From: Flavobacterium soli DSM 19725
GTDB lineage: Bacteria; Bacteroidota; Bacteroidia; Flavobacteriales; Flavobacteriaceae
Reading direction: 5' to 3'
DNA: 64,000 bases
Assembly: GCF_000422705.1 (NCBI RefSeq)
Contig: NZ_AUGO01000001.1
Span: forward strand, 1-64,000
The notes under the pieces were generated by a model. The model did not search any database and was not told the DNA's origin. It saw only the letters and a program-made list of their open reading frames with translations. How positions within the stretch are numbered: position 1 is the stretch's first letter; each line of letters opens with the position of its first letter. A program made the translations under genes and the position numbers. Below are positions 1 through 10,550 of the stretch, in pieces.

Positions 1-3000
1 TAATACCATCCCCATTTGGCGTGAAATACTTTGGATAATCGATGATGGTTACCACATCTGTCAGCACATCGCATGCCTGTGGATCCCTTACCGTGATGGT
101 GTGTTCTCCCATGCTGATGTTGTCAAAAACGTTACTTTCCTGGAACGGACCATAATCCAACTGGTATTCATAGTCTCCCGCTGGCTGTGCCGTGATGACA
201 ACCGTAGGATTCTGAGAAAAATAGTCGTTTACCGTATAGTCAAAACTGATTGGCGGAGAGGACTGGTCTACGGTTGCAAAGGCGGTCTGCTCACAAAGTG
301 TTACCACATCTGTAATCTTAACCGCATATTGTCCAACTGCCGATGCCTCATAGAAGCTGCTTGATGCTCCAACAATCACGCCATTGGCATCCGACCATTC
401 GAAAATATATTGGGCATCGTTGAGTCCCGTATCAAAAGTATAGGTCCTTGTCACTGCTCCAGTAATCGGATCCACACAGATATAGCCATCCTCGATCGTT
501 ACCTCTGGCAATTCGTTAACTGTAACTGTTGCAGAACCTGTCAGGTCCTGTGAACAGGCATCAACTCCGGTGTAGGTAACACTAACCAATTCATAAGTTG
601 TGGTTTCGGTCAAGGTTCCCGTAGCCACGATCGCCTCACCCGTTACAGCATTGAGCTGTACTGTCTCGTTATCCAAGACACCAACGATGTTATAGATCAC
701 TACCGCTCCAGGAGTTCCTGTGAAGACAATCTCGGAGCTCTCTCCCGAACAGATCGTATCCTCGGTTCCATTTGCAATGGTTGCAACCGGCAATGGTCGT
801 ACTGTCAGTGTTACTATGTCTGAAGTTATCGAAGCACATGAAGCGCTGCTTATCACGCAGTAATAATCCCCACTATCTGCAAGTGTTGCAGGATCCATTG
901 TATAGACATTGGATGTCGCTGTAGGTATCGCGAAGGTATCCTTGTACCATTGGTAGGTCACATTCGTACCTGTTGCCTCAACCGTAAGACTATGGGTATC
1001 CCCAACACATATCTCCTCGCTATCTGGCTGGTCTGTGATTGCAGGTGCCTGGTTTACCGTTACGGCAAGCGGAGACGATGAGAATGACGGACATGAATCA
1101 CTGCTGATCACGCAGGTATAGATTCCTGTATCGGAAACCTGGGTCGCATTGATCGTAAGGGTTTGTCCTGTTTCTCCCGGAATATTAACTCCACCAATCT
1201 GCCATTGGTAGGTAGGATTTGTTCCTCCAGTGGTTATAATACTCAAAATTATAGGATCTCCAGAACAGACCGTATCTGATGGCGATGCCTGTGTATCCTG
1301 CACGATCGTTGCCCCTTCGTTTACCACAACTGTTGCGATAGTCGACGTTACAGCTGGTGCACAGGTTCCGCTAACCACAACGGTATAGTCTCCCGCTTCT
1401 GCCAAGGTAACCGATGGATCATTATAGTTTGCCGATGTTGCTCCAGGAATAAGGGTTACACTGTTAAGGTACCATTGATAGGTAAGTCCCGTTCCGGTTG
1501 CCGATACAGACATGCTGATCGGTTCCCCAACACAGATGGCTGCCGGTGCTACTGGCTGAACCGTAATGGCTGGCAATTGGTTTACCGTTACAACTACAGT
1601 CTGTGACGATACCGTCTGGCAGTCATTGATTACCTCGCATCTGTAGGTTCCTGCATCCGCAAGTGTGGCAGAAGCAATGTTAAGTATTGAGCTTGTCTCT
1701 GTTGGAAGCAGGGTATTGGCACCCTTATACCACTGGTAGGTAAGATCTACTCCTGTGGCAACAACCTCAAGGTTTATCGCTTGTCCCTCACAAACCGTTT
1801 GGGCATCTGGCTCGTCTGTTATAACCGTAGGCTGATTCAATATCAATTCTACTATCGTAGAGGTAACAGGCGTTCCACAGCTTCCTGATATTACAACGAA
1901 ATATTCCCCTGCATCGGTTGATGCGGCATTCGAAATAGTGAAGGTTGGCTGATCTGTCCCTACTGGTTGGGTAGTATCATTCTTGTACCACTGGTAGGAA
2001 AGGTTCGCCCCTGTAGCTACGACTTGAAGGGTTACATCGTCTCCAATACAAAGTACTGTTCCTGAATTTGGTGTAATACTTACAAATACCGGATCGTCAT
2101 CAACCTCGATAGTCAATGATCCTGTCAGGTCTGCAGAACAGGTAACTCCTGACAAGGTTTGCTCTACCGATACTAACGTAAAAGTATAGGACAGGGTCGG
2201 ATCTGGAAGGTTTGGCGTTGTCAATTCAAAGTTTCCTAATGCATCAAGTGTAACTGTATCATCAGCACCTCCAAAATTATAGGTAACTATAGCACCTGGT
2301 GTTCCAGTAAACTGGATTGTAGCTGGTGTATCCTGACAAACCGTTGGCGTTGTCGTTGCAAACGTAGCTGTCGGAAGGGCATTTACCGTAAGAGTAGCCG
2401 TCTCTCCCGTTAGCATGTTCGAACAGCCATCAGGACCAGGGGTTGTGATTTCTGTAAGCTCGTAGGTGAAAACTCCAGCTACATCTTGAATAGGTGTCTC
2501 AACTGACAATTCTCCCGTAGCCGGCAATACAACCGTTTCAGGATCATTTCCATCAACAGTATAGGTTACCGTGGCTCCTGGTGTTCCTTGGATTGTGAAG
2601 GTTCCTGTTGTTCCTAAACAGATTACTGGATCGGTGAAACCAACCATGGTGGCTGTTGGAAGGCCTACGGTAAACTCAATAAACGGACTTGGAGCAAATA
2701 TAAACTCACAAGGCGGTGTAGTAGTGGAAACTACTTTTACTAAAGAATATGTTGTATCTACGAGTAGATTTACAAAAGTTACATTTCCAATTCCACTTAC
2801 AGCATCTAAAGTTAAATCATACTCAATTGTCCCATTTGAAATGGTAACAATAGCACCAGGGGTTCCAGAAACTTGAATTTGTGCTTCACCTCCTGTACAA
2901 ATAGGATTAGATGCAGGTGTATCAAACTGAGCCGTTGGCGTAGGATGAACTGTCAACGTTGTTGGAATTGGAGACGAAGATGAAGTTCCAATTGTTGCAA

Positions 3001-6000
3001 CTACCGTATAAATATAATCCCCAGGTGTTGCCGGAACAATTACTCCCGTAGGATTCTGGTCTGTTGAAATTACGTTTCCATTATAATCCTTCCACTCATA
3101 GGTAGCTCCAGCCCCTGCATCTGTTGCTGTAAGATCAAATGTTGGTGTTCCTTCACATAAAGGACCTGAATTATCAGCAATTGTAGTAACACAAGGGCTA
3201 ATAATAACTTCTGTCGTAGTTTCGAAAGGATCACATCCCATACCTGTAAATTCATATTTAACAGTATAAACTCCTTCCAAACTCGTATTTACATTTATTT
3301 CTCCTGTTGCAGGATCCACAATTGTTAAACCAGCAGGTGTAGCAGTATAGATTCCTCCAGCAGTTAATCCTGGTGCAACTGGCAACATTGAAGTGCTTGA
3401 TCCGATACAGAAACCAGGTTCTCCACCATCATCAGTATATGCAAAAGTTCCTGATGGTGCTGTTGTCAGAAACAACTGGAATGGCTTGATAGGATCACAA
3501 TATCCTCCAGAAAACATATTTACCACTTTGATATAAATTGTTTCACCATCTACTCCTGGGTAAGCTGTTAAGTCTGCAACTGGAATTGCATCTTGTCCTA
3601 ATTCGGCATCTTCTGCTGTATGATAATAATAAGCATCAAAATCTTCTTCAACAAAATTCTGCAAAACGATTGCTTTATTTACTGTAAGGTCAAATTCTGG
3701 AGTTGCATCATTACATACATATAAATCTTCCGCCTCTTCGACGTCAAACGGTGGAGGTGTGAATTCTACAATAATAAAATCACTTTGAGAACAACTTAAT
3801 TCGACAAATTCGAATACTACTCTATAAACACCCGGCTCACTTACTTCGATGAAATAAGTATTAGCTCCCGGAATCAATACATCATCCTTATACCATGTAT
3901 ATACGATATCGGGATTGGCTTCAAGTGCTGCTCTAATAGTTCTAGTAGTACCTTCACAGATTGCATTTGGACCCGAAAAATCTTCGTCATCTGCATACAA
4001 TCCTGTTCCTGTTAATCTTGGACCACCGATGTTGAAACTTCCTGCTTCGATGAAAACTGCAGTATCTAAAATTTGATCCGAAGCATCAGCAGCAATAAGT
4101 TTGATACTATATTCTACACCTGGCTCTACTGTTGTAGCCGCCTTCATTTTTATAGTTTGCCCCCTTAGATTAATAGCTGATGCATCCACATTTGCCTGAC
4201 TAGTTGGAGCTGTTCCCACATTAGTTGCCGAATTGTATACACCAAAGTATTCAGCATTCATATCACCACAAGTACCATAAATTCCTTTCTTAATTGTAAC
4301 AACAGAAACCATGTCACCACTTTCTGGAACAACTGCTAAGTTTTCCCAAGTTCCATCTTCTTCATTGGTTAAAATAAAGGCAAAACTATCATAAAACCCA
4401 GAGCATTGGTAATTACTGTATTCTTGAGAAGCAAAAAGATAATTAAAACTAAATTCACTTCCCATCGGAATGAAATGAAACTTCACAAAAGAGGCATCCC
4501 TATTTTGATTTGTCAATCCATTGGCATTCATCACCATCTGTAAATCTGGATCAGGAGTTGCATTCCCCATAGCCGTACTTGAACTTCCATCATATTTAGC
4601 ATCAAGTGTAGTAATATTACCTGAAGTCAAAATAATACCATCCTTGATTGGAAAACTAGAATTATTTTTATGGAAATATCCAAACTGAGCACTATTTGCA
4701 GAAGAGGTATAGTTAAAGATATCCACACAAGGTTCGTTAATTAGAATATCCCTTACTAATTGGGTAACATCATAAGTAGGAATAGCCGGATTATCTTTTC
4801 CTGGCTCAATTGTGATATGATCCTTGCTTGGGAAATTGATATCTGTGGCCGTATTGTTATTTACATTGTTATCGTTTGTAGAAGTTGATGCTGTAGCAGT
4901 ATTAACTAAATTCCCTGAAAATGAATTAAAGGAAGTAGGCATTCTTATCGAAATATTATAAGTTACCATTTGACCAGCCGGCAAAGTTCCTATCACTTGG
5001 TTTAAACTTCCAGTTCCACTGGTTCCGTTACTTCCATTCCACACTACTGAGTTCACGTTATTAATTCCAACAGGAACAAGATCTTGCACAGTAACATTCA
5101 TTGCGTCACTTGGACCATTGTTTTTTACTGTAATTAAGTAATTTACATATTCTGTTTGTGGTGGTGCAGTATCATTATCACTCAAAAGAAAAGTTGTTCT
5201 ACCATCTGATTTGGTCACAACCAAATCAGCAAATGCAGTTGGTGTATCAACATCTACACACTGAGTACATCCTGGATTTGGATCTACGGTATCAGTTGTA
5301 ACTGATACTTCTGAAACTAAATTGGCATTTTGAGGAAAATTAGTTGGTACCGGAACTATGAAAGTATAGCTAACAGTTTGTCCCACAGCTAATGTAGGAA
5401 TAACATTTTGAAGATTACCCGTTCCTGAAGTAGCATTTCCTGACCAAGTTACCGTAGAAGGATCAATTCCTGCCGGAACTGGATTTAGCACTTCTACATT
5501 TTGAGCAGCTTGAGGGCCATAGTTTGTAACTTGAATCGTATAAGTTCTAATTTGACCAGCAACATAACTTGGAACTCCATCCGTATTTACTACTACCAAA
5601 TCGGCTCCAGCCGAAGGTATATTTGTATCGGTACTTGTATTGTTCGTTAAATTAGTATCTGCATTTACTATTGAAACTTCCGTTACAACATCTGCGGTAT
5701 AAGTACCTGGAATAAAGAAGGTGATGGTATATTCAACCATTTCACCACTTTCAAGGGAAGCAATAGTATTGTTGATAGCTCCAGTCCCATTGGCTCCATT
5801 ACCTGACCAAGTGTAATTTGTCACACCTGCTGGAACCACACTGTTTACTACAACATTTGTCGCTGTTGTTGTACCTATGTTATTGACAACTACCGTATAA
5901 GTTGCTGAAGTTCCTGCAATATAAGTGGTTGCATTATCCGTTACCGAGATGGAAACATCGGCACCATTAAAAAACACATCCGTATCGGTTGCTGTATTAT

Positions 6001-8971
6001 TTGATTCATCAAAATCTCCTGAAATAGTAGCCGTTGCCGTACTCACTACATTTCCTGTAAAATCATTTGGAACGGTTAGCTCAATAGTGTAAACAACTGA
6101 ATCTCCAACTTCAAGCAAAGCGATTGTATCCACTAAATCAGTAACTGTTGGAGGGTTTCCGTTTCCGGTCCAAGAAAAATCAGTAATTCCAGCTGGAATT
6201 AGATTTTCAATCACAACATTTGTGGCGTCATTTGGACCATTGTTGGTTACCGTTACCGAATAATTAGAAGTTCCCCCTAAGGTATAAACTGCTTGACCGT
6301 TTGTATTGGTAATTTCAATATCATATTGTCCCCAAGGAGTTGTTACAGTCGCCTGATTGTTTGTCAAAATTGGGTCTGGAACATCACCTGTTGCAGAAGC
6401 TGTAGTTACCAAATCTCCTGTAAAAGTTAGCGGAACTCCAATCGTGATAGTATAAATTACACTAGCTCCACTCGCCAATGTCGGGATCGTATTGTTCAAA
6501 GGAACATCAGTTCCAAAAGAGCTATTATCTCCAGTCCATGAAAATGCTGTTATTCCCGCAGGAATTAGGTTTTCAACCACAACGTTAGTTGCTTCTCTTG
6601 GGCCATTATTGGTTACCGTAACAGTATAAATTATATCATCTCCTAAAATGTAAGCACTTTCGGTAGTGGTATTGGTAACTGAAATATCAGATTGTCCTAA
6701 AACATCTGTATCGGTACTTTGGTTAGGTTGATTTGGATCTGCAGGTGTTTGAGCCAATGCTGTTGCCACGTTCACAATATTTGCAGTTTGTCCTGCAGCA
6801 ATCGTCATTGTTACTGTATAGACATAACTTTCACCCACATTCAATTGTGCAATGTTGTTATTAGCAGTTGTCATTGCCGTTAAACCGTTTTGTGTACCTC
6901 CATCAGTCCATGAGACCGCTGTTACACCTGTAGGAAGCGGATTGTTCACTTTTACGTTGTATGCCGTTTGAGGCCCTTCATTAGTAACGGTAATGGTGTA
7001 AACTGAGTCTGCTCCAGGTATAAAGAAATTAGTATTATTAGTATTGGTAATCTTGATATCAGCACCTGACGTAGCTGGCGTATCGGTGTCGATAGCTGTA
7101 TTGTTTGTCAATACTGGATCATTTGTAGCACTTGTTGCCGAGATTTGATTGACCAAATTCCCCGTAAAACCAGCAGGTATTTGCAGTACAATTGTGTAAA
7201 CAACAGATTGGCCGTTTGGCAAACTTACAATAGTATTGTTTAAACCTGTATTGGTTCCACTCGATCCGTTGTTTCCAGTCCATGAAAAGTTAGTGATTCC
7301 ATTAGGAATAGGAACCACAACATGCACATTACTTGCTGCAGTTGGCCCATTGTTAGTAACTGTTGCTGTATAGGTTAATGTTTGATTGGCAACATACGAA
7401 CTCTGACCATCTGTAATCGTTACCGCCACATTAGCATTTGCTGTAGCACCTGGAGTGTCAATATCAATACAGTTGCTGCATGTTGGATAAGGGTCGAATG
7501 TTGGGCCACTTATTACAGTTTCACTTTTTAAATTTCCTAAATAATTAGATGGAATTTCTACTTCAAAAGTATATACAACCGAAGCACCAACTGCTAATGT
7601 AGGAATAACATTTTGCAAATCACCAGTTCCTGTTGTACTATTTCCATCCCAAGTAGCGGTTACTACTCCATTTGGCATTGCATTAAAAACATTCACATCA
7701 GTAGCAACCTCAGGACCATTATTTGTAACCGTGATGGTATAAGTAGTGGTTGAACCTTGAGCATAAGTAGTTTGCAAATTGGTATTAGTTACGGTAATAT
7801 TTGCCCCCGAAACTTGAACATCAGTATCAGTTGCGGTATTATTGGCCAAAACTGGATCTGGACTTGGCGGACTTGCTTCAGTCGCCGAAACTTGAGCAAC
7901 TAAATTCCCAGTAAAAGTTGAAGGTATTTGAATATCAATTGTATAGGTAACTGACACACCAGAAGCTAAATTTGCAATAACATTATTCAAAGCACCTGTA
8001 CCTGAAGTACTATTACCACTCCAGTTGATTGTTGCAATTCCTGCAGGGAAAGTGCTAACCACATTTACATTAGTAGCTGCCAAAGGCCCATCGTTTTTAA
8101 CAACAACAGTATATGAAGCTGTACCTCCAGGAGTATAAATTGTTTGGTTATCTGTAATAGAAACCTTTACATCAGCATTAATTGCCTTTATATTATAATC
8201 CGTGATATTTGTATTGTTTTCAGGTATTGGGTCATTGACTGGCGACGACACGTTGGCAATATTCGCCATTGTTCCAGCATAAATATCCGGAATATTTACT
8301 GTAAAATAGTACGTAACTGTTGCACCAACAGCCAAGGTTTCCATTTCATTACTGATATTTCCGCTACCACTAGTTCCATTTGATGAGTACCAAGTTGAAA
8401 CATCAATACCAGCTGGCTTAGCATTCAAAAAGTGAACATCAGTAGCTACTTGAGGGCCATTATTCTTTAGCGTAATAACATATAAACCATTGGTTCCCGG
8501 AATATAATAGGTTTCATAATCCGTATTAATAATGACAAGATCAGCACCAGTTGTCGCTCTAGCATCGGCGTCTGTAGCCTCATTGTTCGCTAAATTTGGA
8601 TCAACAGATCCAGTTGTTGCACTAGCTGTAGTAGAAAGTGTTCCAGTATATCCTGCAGGAACATTCAAAGTTAAGGTATACGTAATTTCTTGATTGTAGG
8701 CCAATACAGGAATCGTATTGAGCAAAGCATTTGATCCATAAGAACCATTGCTTCCTGTCCAAGAGGCAGTAAAACCAGCAGGTATCGGAAAAGATACCTG
8801 AACATCAGTTGCTTGTGATGGTCCATTGTTATGTACTGTAACATAATAGACAATTGAAGCCCCAGAAACATAAAGATTTTGATTGTTAGTATTCGTCACA
8901 ACTACATCTGCCTGAGCAAAACCAGTAAAAGTAGTTACTAAAAACACCAATAATAGTAAAAGTCTTTTCAT
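1..8971 (-). CDS. Giant T9SS type B surface protein: DUF11 repeats, choice-of-anchor L, Ig-like domains (partial, 3' end outside window)
   Basis: The frame is open from the ATG at 8971 to the window edge, at least 2990 codons. A signal peptide (MKRLLLLLVFLVTTFTGFAQ) comes first. About eleven DUF11-type repeats of roughly 120 residues follow (coordinates about 8900-4880), each with NNGP, AxNV and W(T/S)G elements. A choice-of-anchor L domain lies at about 4790-4050 (FNYTSS, GIILTSGN, FASQEYSNY). Then come many Ig-like domains (about 4030-250) with repeated YQWYK and CxG motifs. The last visible residues, YPKYFTPNGDGI, open the gliding-motility type C-terminal domain (T9SS type B signal), so only some tens of residues are missing. 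Known family role: secreted by T9SS and held at the cell surface as an adhesin or gliding-related protein. Adhesion here is inferred. The 3' part (below about 2660) looks more GC-rich than the rest. Confidence 0.93.
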   Translation of the reverse strand, partial: MKRLLLLLVFLVTTFTGFAQADVVVTNTNNQNLYVSGASIVYYVTVHNNGPSQATDVQVSFPIPAGFTASWTGSNGSYGSNALLNTIPVLAYNQEITYTLTLNVPAGYTGTLSTTASATTGSVDPNLANNEATDADARATTGADLVIINTDYETYYIPGTNGLYVITLKNNGPQVATDVHFLNAKPAGIDVSTWYSSNGTSGSGNISNEMETLAVGATVTYYFTVNIPDIYAGTMANIANVSSPVNDPIPENNTNITDYNIKAINADVKVSITDNQTIYTPGGTASYTVVVKNDGPLAATNVNVVSTFPAGIATINWSGNSTSGTGALNNVIANLASGVSVTYTIDIQIPSTFTGNLVAQVSATEASPPSPDPVLANNTATDTDVQVSGANITVTNTNLQTTYAQGSTTTYTITVTNNGPEVATDVNVFNAMPNGVVTATWDGNSTTGTGDLQNVIPTLAVGASVVYTFEVEIPSNYLGNLKSETVISGPTFDPYPTCSNCIDIDTPGATANANVAVTITDGQSSYVANQTLTYTATVTNNGPTAASNVHVVVPIPNGITNFSWTGNNGSSGTNTGLNNTIVSLPNGQSVVYTIVLQIPAGFTGNLVNQISATSATNDPVLTNNTAIDTDTPATSGADIKITNTNNTNFFIPGADSVYTITVTNEGPQTAYNVKVNNPLPTGVTAVSWTDGGTQNGLTAMTTANNNIAQLNVGESYVYTVTMTIAAGQTANIVNVATALAQTPADPNQPNQSTDTDVLGQSDISVTNTTTESAYILGDDIIYTVTVTNNGPREATNVVVENLIPAGITAFSWTGDNSSFGTDVPLNNTIPTLASGASVIYTITIGVPLTFTGDLVTTASATGDVPDPILTNNQATVTTPWGQYDIEITNTNGQAVYTLGGTSNYSVTVTNNGPNDATNVVIENLIPAGITDFSWTGNGNPPTVTDLVDTIALLEVGDSVVYTIELTVPNDFTGNVVSTATATISGDFDESNNTATDTDVFFNGADVSISVTDNATTYIAGTSATYTVVVNNIGTTTATNVVVNSVVPAGVTNYTWSGNGANGTGAINNTIASLESGEMVEYTITFFIPGTYTADVVTEVSIVNADTNLTNNTSTDTNIPSAGADLVVVNTDGVPSYVAGQIRTYTIQVTNYGPQAAQNVEVLNPVPAGIDPSTVTWSGNATSGTGNLQNVIPTLAVGQTVSYTFIVPVPTNFPQNANLVSEVSVTTDTVDPNPGCTQCVDVDTPTAFADLVVTKSDGRTTFLLSDNDTAPPQTEYVNYLITVKNNGPSDAMNVTVQDLVPVGINNVNSVVWNGSNGTSGTGSLNQVIGTLPAGQMVTYNISIRMPTSFNSFSGNLVNTATASTSTNDNNVNNNTATDINFPSKDHITIEPGKDNPAIPTYDVTQLVRDILINEPCVDIFNYTSSANSAQFGYFHKNNSSFPIKDGIILTSGNITTLDAKYDGSSSTAMGNATPDPDLQMVMNANGLTNQNRDASFVKFHFIPMGSEFSFNYLFASQEYSNYQCSGFYDSFAFILTNEEDGTWENLAVVPESGDMVSVVTIKKGIYGTCGDMNAEYFGVYNSATNVGTAPTSQANVDASAINLRGQTIKMKAATTVEPGVEYSIKLIAADASDQILDTAVFIEAGSFNIGGPRLTGTGLYADDEDFSGPNAICEGTTRTIRAALEANPDIVYTWYKDDVLIPGANTYFIEVSEPGVYRVVFEFVELSCSQSDFIIVEFTPPPFDVEEAEDLYVCNDATPEFDLTVNKAIVLQNFVEEDFDAYYYHTAEDAELGQDAIPVADLTAYPGVDGETIYIKVVNMFSGGYCDPIKPFQLFLTTAPSGTFAYTDDGGEPGFCIGSSTSMLPVAPGLTAGGIYTATPAGLTIVDPATGEINVNTSLEGVYTVKYEFTGMGCDPFETTTEVIISPCVTTIADNSGPLCEGTPTFDLTATDAGAGATYEWKDYNGNVISTDQNPTGVIVPATPGDYIYTVVATIGTSSSSPIPTTLTVHPTPTAQFDTPASNPICTGGEAQIQVSGTPGAIVTISNGTIEYDLTLDAVSGIGNVTFVNLLVDTTYSLVKVVSTTTPPCEFIFAPSPFIEFTVGLPTATMVGFTDPVICLGTTGTFTIQGTPGATVTYTVDGNDPETVVLPATGELSVETPIQDVAGVFTYELTEITTPGPDGCSNMLTGETATLTVNALPTATFATTTPTVCQDTPATIQFTGTPGAIVTYNFGGADDTVTLDALGNFELTTPNLPDPTLSYTFTLVSVEQTLSGVTCSADLTGSLTIEVDDDPVFVSITPNSGTVLCIGDDVTLQVVATGANLSYQWYKNDTTQPVGTDQPTFTISNAASTDAGEYFVVISGSCGTPVTSTIVELILNQPTVITDEPDAQTVCEGQAINLEVVATGVDLTYQWYKGANTLLPTETSSILNIASATLADAGTYRCEVINDCQTVSSQTVVVTVNQLPAITVQPVAPAAICVGEPISMSVSATGTGLTYQWYLNSVTLIPGATSANYNDPSVTLAEAGDYTVVVSGTCAPAVTSTIATVVVNEGATIVQDTQASPSDTVCSGDPIILSIITTGGTNPTYQWQIGGVNIPGETGQTLTINATQVSDTGIYTCVISSDSCPSFSSSPLAVTVNQAPAITDQPDSEEICVGDTHSLTVEATGTNVTYQWYKDTFAIPTATSNVYTMDPATLADSGDYYCVISSASCASITSDIVTLTVRPLPVATIANGTEDTICSGESSEIVFTGTPGAVVIYNIVGVLDNETVQLNAVTGEAIVATGTLTETTTYELVSVTYTGVDACSQDLTGSATVTVNELPEVTIEDGYICVDPITGAVTRTYTFDTGLNDAQYIFEWSDANGVIVGASSSFYEASAVGQYAVKITDVVTLCEQTAFATVDQSSPPISFDYTVNDYFSQNPTVVITAQPAGDYEYQLDYGPFQESNVFDNISMGEHTITVRDPQACDVLTDVVTIIDYPKYFTPNGDGI

Positions 8972-9048
8972 ATAAAATAGAATTAGTAGGATAATCAAAA
9001 ATACATTAATAAATAATCAACGAAGTGTTAATTATTCTATTAAAAAAC

Positions 9049-9056
9049 CAAATATA
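9049..9056 (-). promoter_or_regulatory. Candidate -7 box for the giant surface protein
   Basis: TATATTTG on the minus strand fits the Bacteroidota TAnnTTTG box. It lies 77 bases before the ATG at 8971. No clear -33 TTG was found at the usual distance. Confidence 0.5.
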
Positions 9057-9080
9057 CTTATTCGTAGAAAATTTGTTTGT

Positions 9081-9088
9081 TAAATTTG
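9081..9088 (+). promoter_or_regulatory. Candidate -7 box for the NifU-like gene
   Basis: TAAATTTG matches TAnnTTTG and sits 17 bases before the ATG at 9106, which would give a very short leader. It is divergent from the surface-protein promoter at 9049-9056. Confidence 0.5.
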
Positions 9089-9105
9089 CAAAAAATACAA
9101 AATAA

Positions 9106-10005
9106 ATGATAAATGTTATAATAAAGGAAACGCAAAATAATGCGATCCTAAAGTTCGAATTCCCTGATTTTATTGTCCAAAATGAAAGCTTCGAATTCAA
9201 AAATATAGATGAAGCTTCAAGCTCACCCATTGCCCAGCAATTGTTCTATCTTCCCTTTGTAAAATCGGTTTATATTGCGAGTAATTTTATTGCTATCGAA
9301 AGGTATAATATTGTAGAATGGGATGACGTTAAAGATGCTGTTGCTGAACAAATTAACAACTTTGTAAACAACGGCGGAACTATCATCAAAGTTAGTGAAA
9401 CTTCAACAAAAAAACAACCGGCTACCGTTTATGGAGAAGCTACTCCAAATCCATCCGTTCTGAAATTTGTGGTGAGCCGAATGTTAACCAAAACCGCAAT
9501 GGAATTCAAGAACATTGATGAAACTGCTGCTTCACCTCTTGCAAAGGAACTTTTCAAGTTCCCGTTTGTTAAGGAAGTTTTTATCGACGAAAACTATGTA
9601 TCGGTTACCAAATATGGCGTAAACGAATGGTCGGAAATTACTCTTGAGTTGAGAACTTTTATCAAGGAATTTATCGAAAATGGCGGAACGGTAATCGACG
9701 AAAGTCAAATTGCCCATAACCCAAAAGTAGAGAAACAGAAAATCGAAAACTTCGACAACCTCGACACGACTTCCCAGCAAATCATCAATATCTTGGAAGA
9801 ATATGTAAAACCTGCCGTAGCTGCCGATGGTGGAAATATTCTTTTTGACTCGTATGATCCAACCGAAAAACGTGTAAAAGTGGTGCTTCAAGGCGCTTGC
9901 AACGGTTGTCCATCTTCAACCTTCACCCTAAAAAGCGGTATCGAAAACATGCTGAAAGACATGCTTAATGATGAAAACATAAAAGTGGAAGCCATTAACG
10001 GATAA
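9106..10005 (+). CDS. NifU/Nfu-family Fe-S scaffold protein
   Basis: The 299-residue protein has two tandem Nfu N-terminal-type domains (about residues 5-92 and 110-198, sharing EFKNIDE and FPFVKxV signatures) and a C-terminal NifU domain (about 225-297). The CNGC motif (C265, C268) binds the transferable Fe-S cluster in Nfu proteins. Known role: carry and deliver 4Fe-4S or 2Fe-2S clusters to apoproteins in the cytoplasm. The double N-terminal domain appears usual for Bacteroidota Nfu. The gene is monocistronic with its own terminator. A second, diverged copy of its last 15 or so codons and terminator lies at 13353-13455, at the far border of the toxin island. Confidence 0.93.
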   Translation: MINVIIKETQNNAILKFEFPDFIVQNESFEFKNIDEASSSPIAQQLFYLPFVKSVYIASNFIAIERYNIVEWDDVKDAVAEQINNFVNNGGTIIKVSETSTKKQPATVYGEATPNPSVLKFVVSRMLTKTAMEFKNIDETAASPLAKELFKFPFVKEVFIDENYVSVTKYGVNEWSEITLELRTFIKEFIENGGTVIDESQIAHNPKVEKQKIENFDNLDTTSQQIINILEEYVKPAVAADGGNILFDSYDPTEKRVKVVLQGACNGCPSSTFTLKSGIENMLKDMLNDENIKVEAING

Positions 10006-10028
10006 TCCTAGAAAAAATAGTGCTTTCA

Positions 10029-10057
10029 GGCGTCTCAATTTTTGAGGCGCTTTTTTT
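10029..10057 (+). terminator. Rho-independent terminator of nfu (copy T1)
   Basis: Stem GGCGTCTCAA/TTGAGGCGC followed by seven T. Related hairpins recur at 11775-11805 and 13424-13454. Confidence 0.85.
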
Positions 10058-10550
10058 ATCTCTTTTCTTCAAAAACGGACGAACACTTTGAAGTAGGTAA
10101 ATGGCTATTGAGAGAGGTGGTTGTTATCTCAAGATAAAGCTTGTAGTGACTTATGTACGGCTTTACCCTGACTCAACACCTACTTTGGTAAGGCTTTGGC
10201 TAGGCCTTGATACGGTATGGGTACGCTATGGCTATGCTTTAGAGGCTATTTGAAAGCCTTTTTGAAGTAGTCAAAGCTAGCGTGATGAAGTAAAAAAGAG
10301 GCTCCTCCTTTCTTTTGTAAAGATACTTTTTTTAGTGATTTGTTTTTATAATTGGAGAATATTTTTATAATATGGTATTTGAAAATTACATAGTTTCTTA
10401 AAAATGCATTTGGTAAAGGGAATTGGGGGTTTTTTATAGAAAACCCAAACTACAACTTTTTAGGGTTGTAGTTTTGAATGGGCTTCTTTTCTTTGTGGGC
10501 ACGGAAAACATTTCCGCACTATCGTTGCGTTTACATATAAGGGCCTCGGG
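10058..10550. other. Gene-free stretch with small repeats
   Basis: No credible coding frame was found. The part at about 10150-10270 contains related short words (GGCTTTACC, GGTAAGGC, ACGGTATGGG, TACGCTATGG), some able to pair. 10447-10476 is a hairpin (AAACTACAAC/GTTGTAGTTT) of the same type as those at 10614 and 11871. An open frame at 10423-10743 runs through both hairpins and is not believed to be a gene. Confidence 0.5.

Noticed and set aside
2571-2876. Plus-strand frames over the giant surface protein (also 101-364, 8144-8383)
   Set aside because: Antisense shadows of an uninterrupted coding repeat protein; no promoter or family features.
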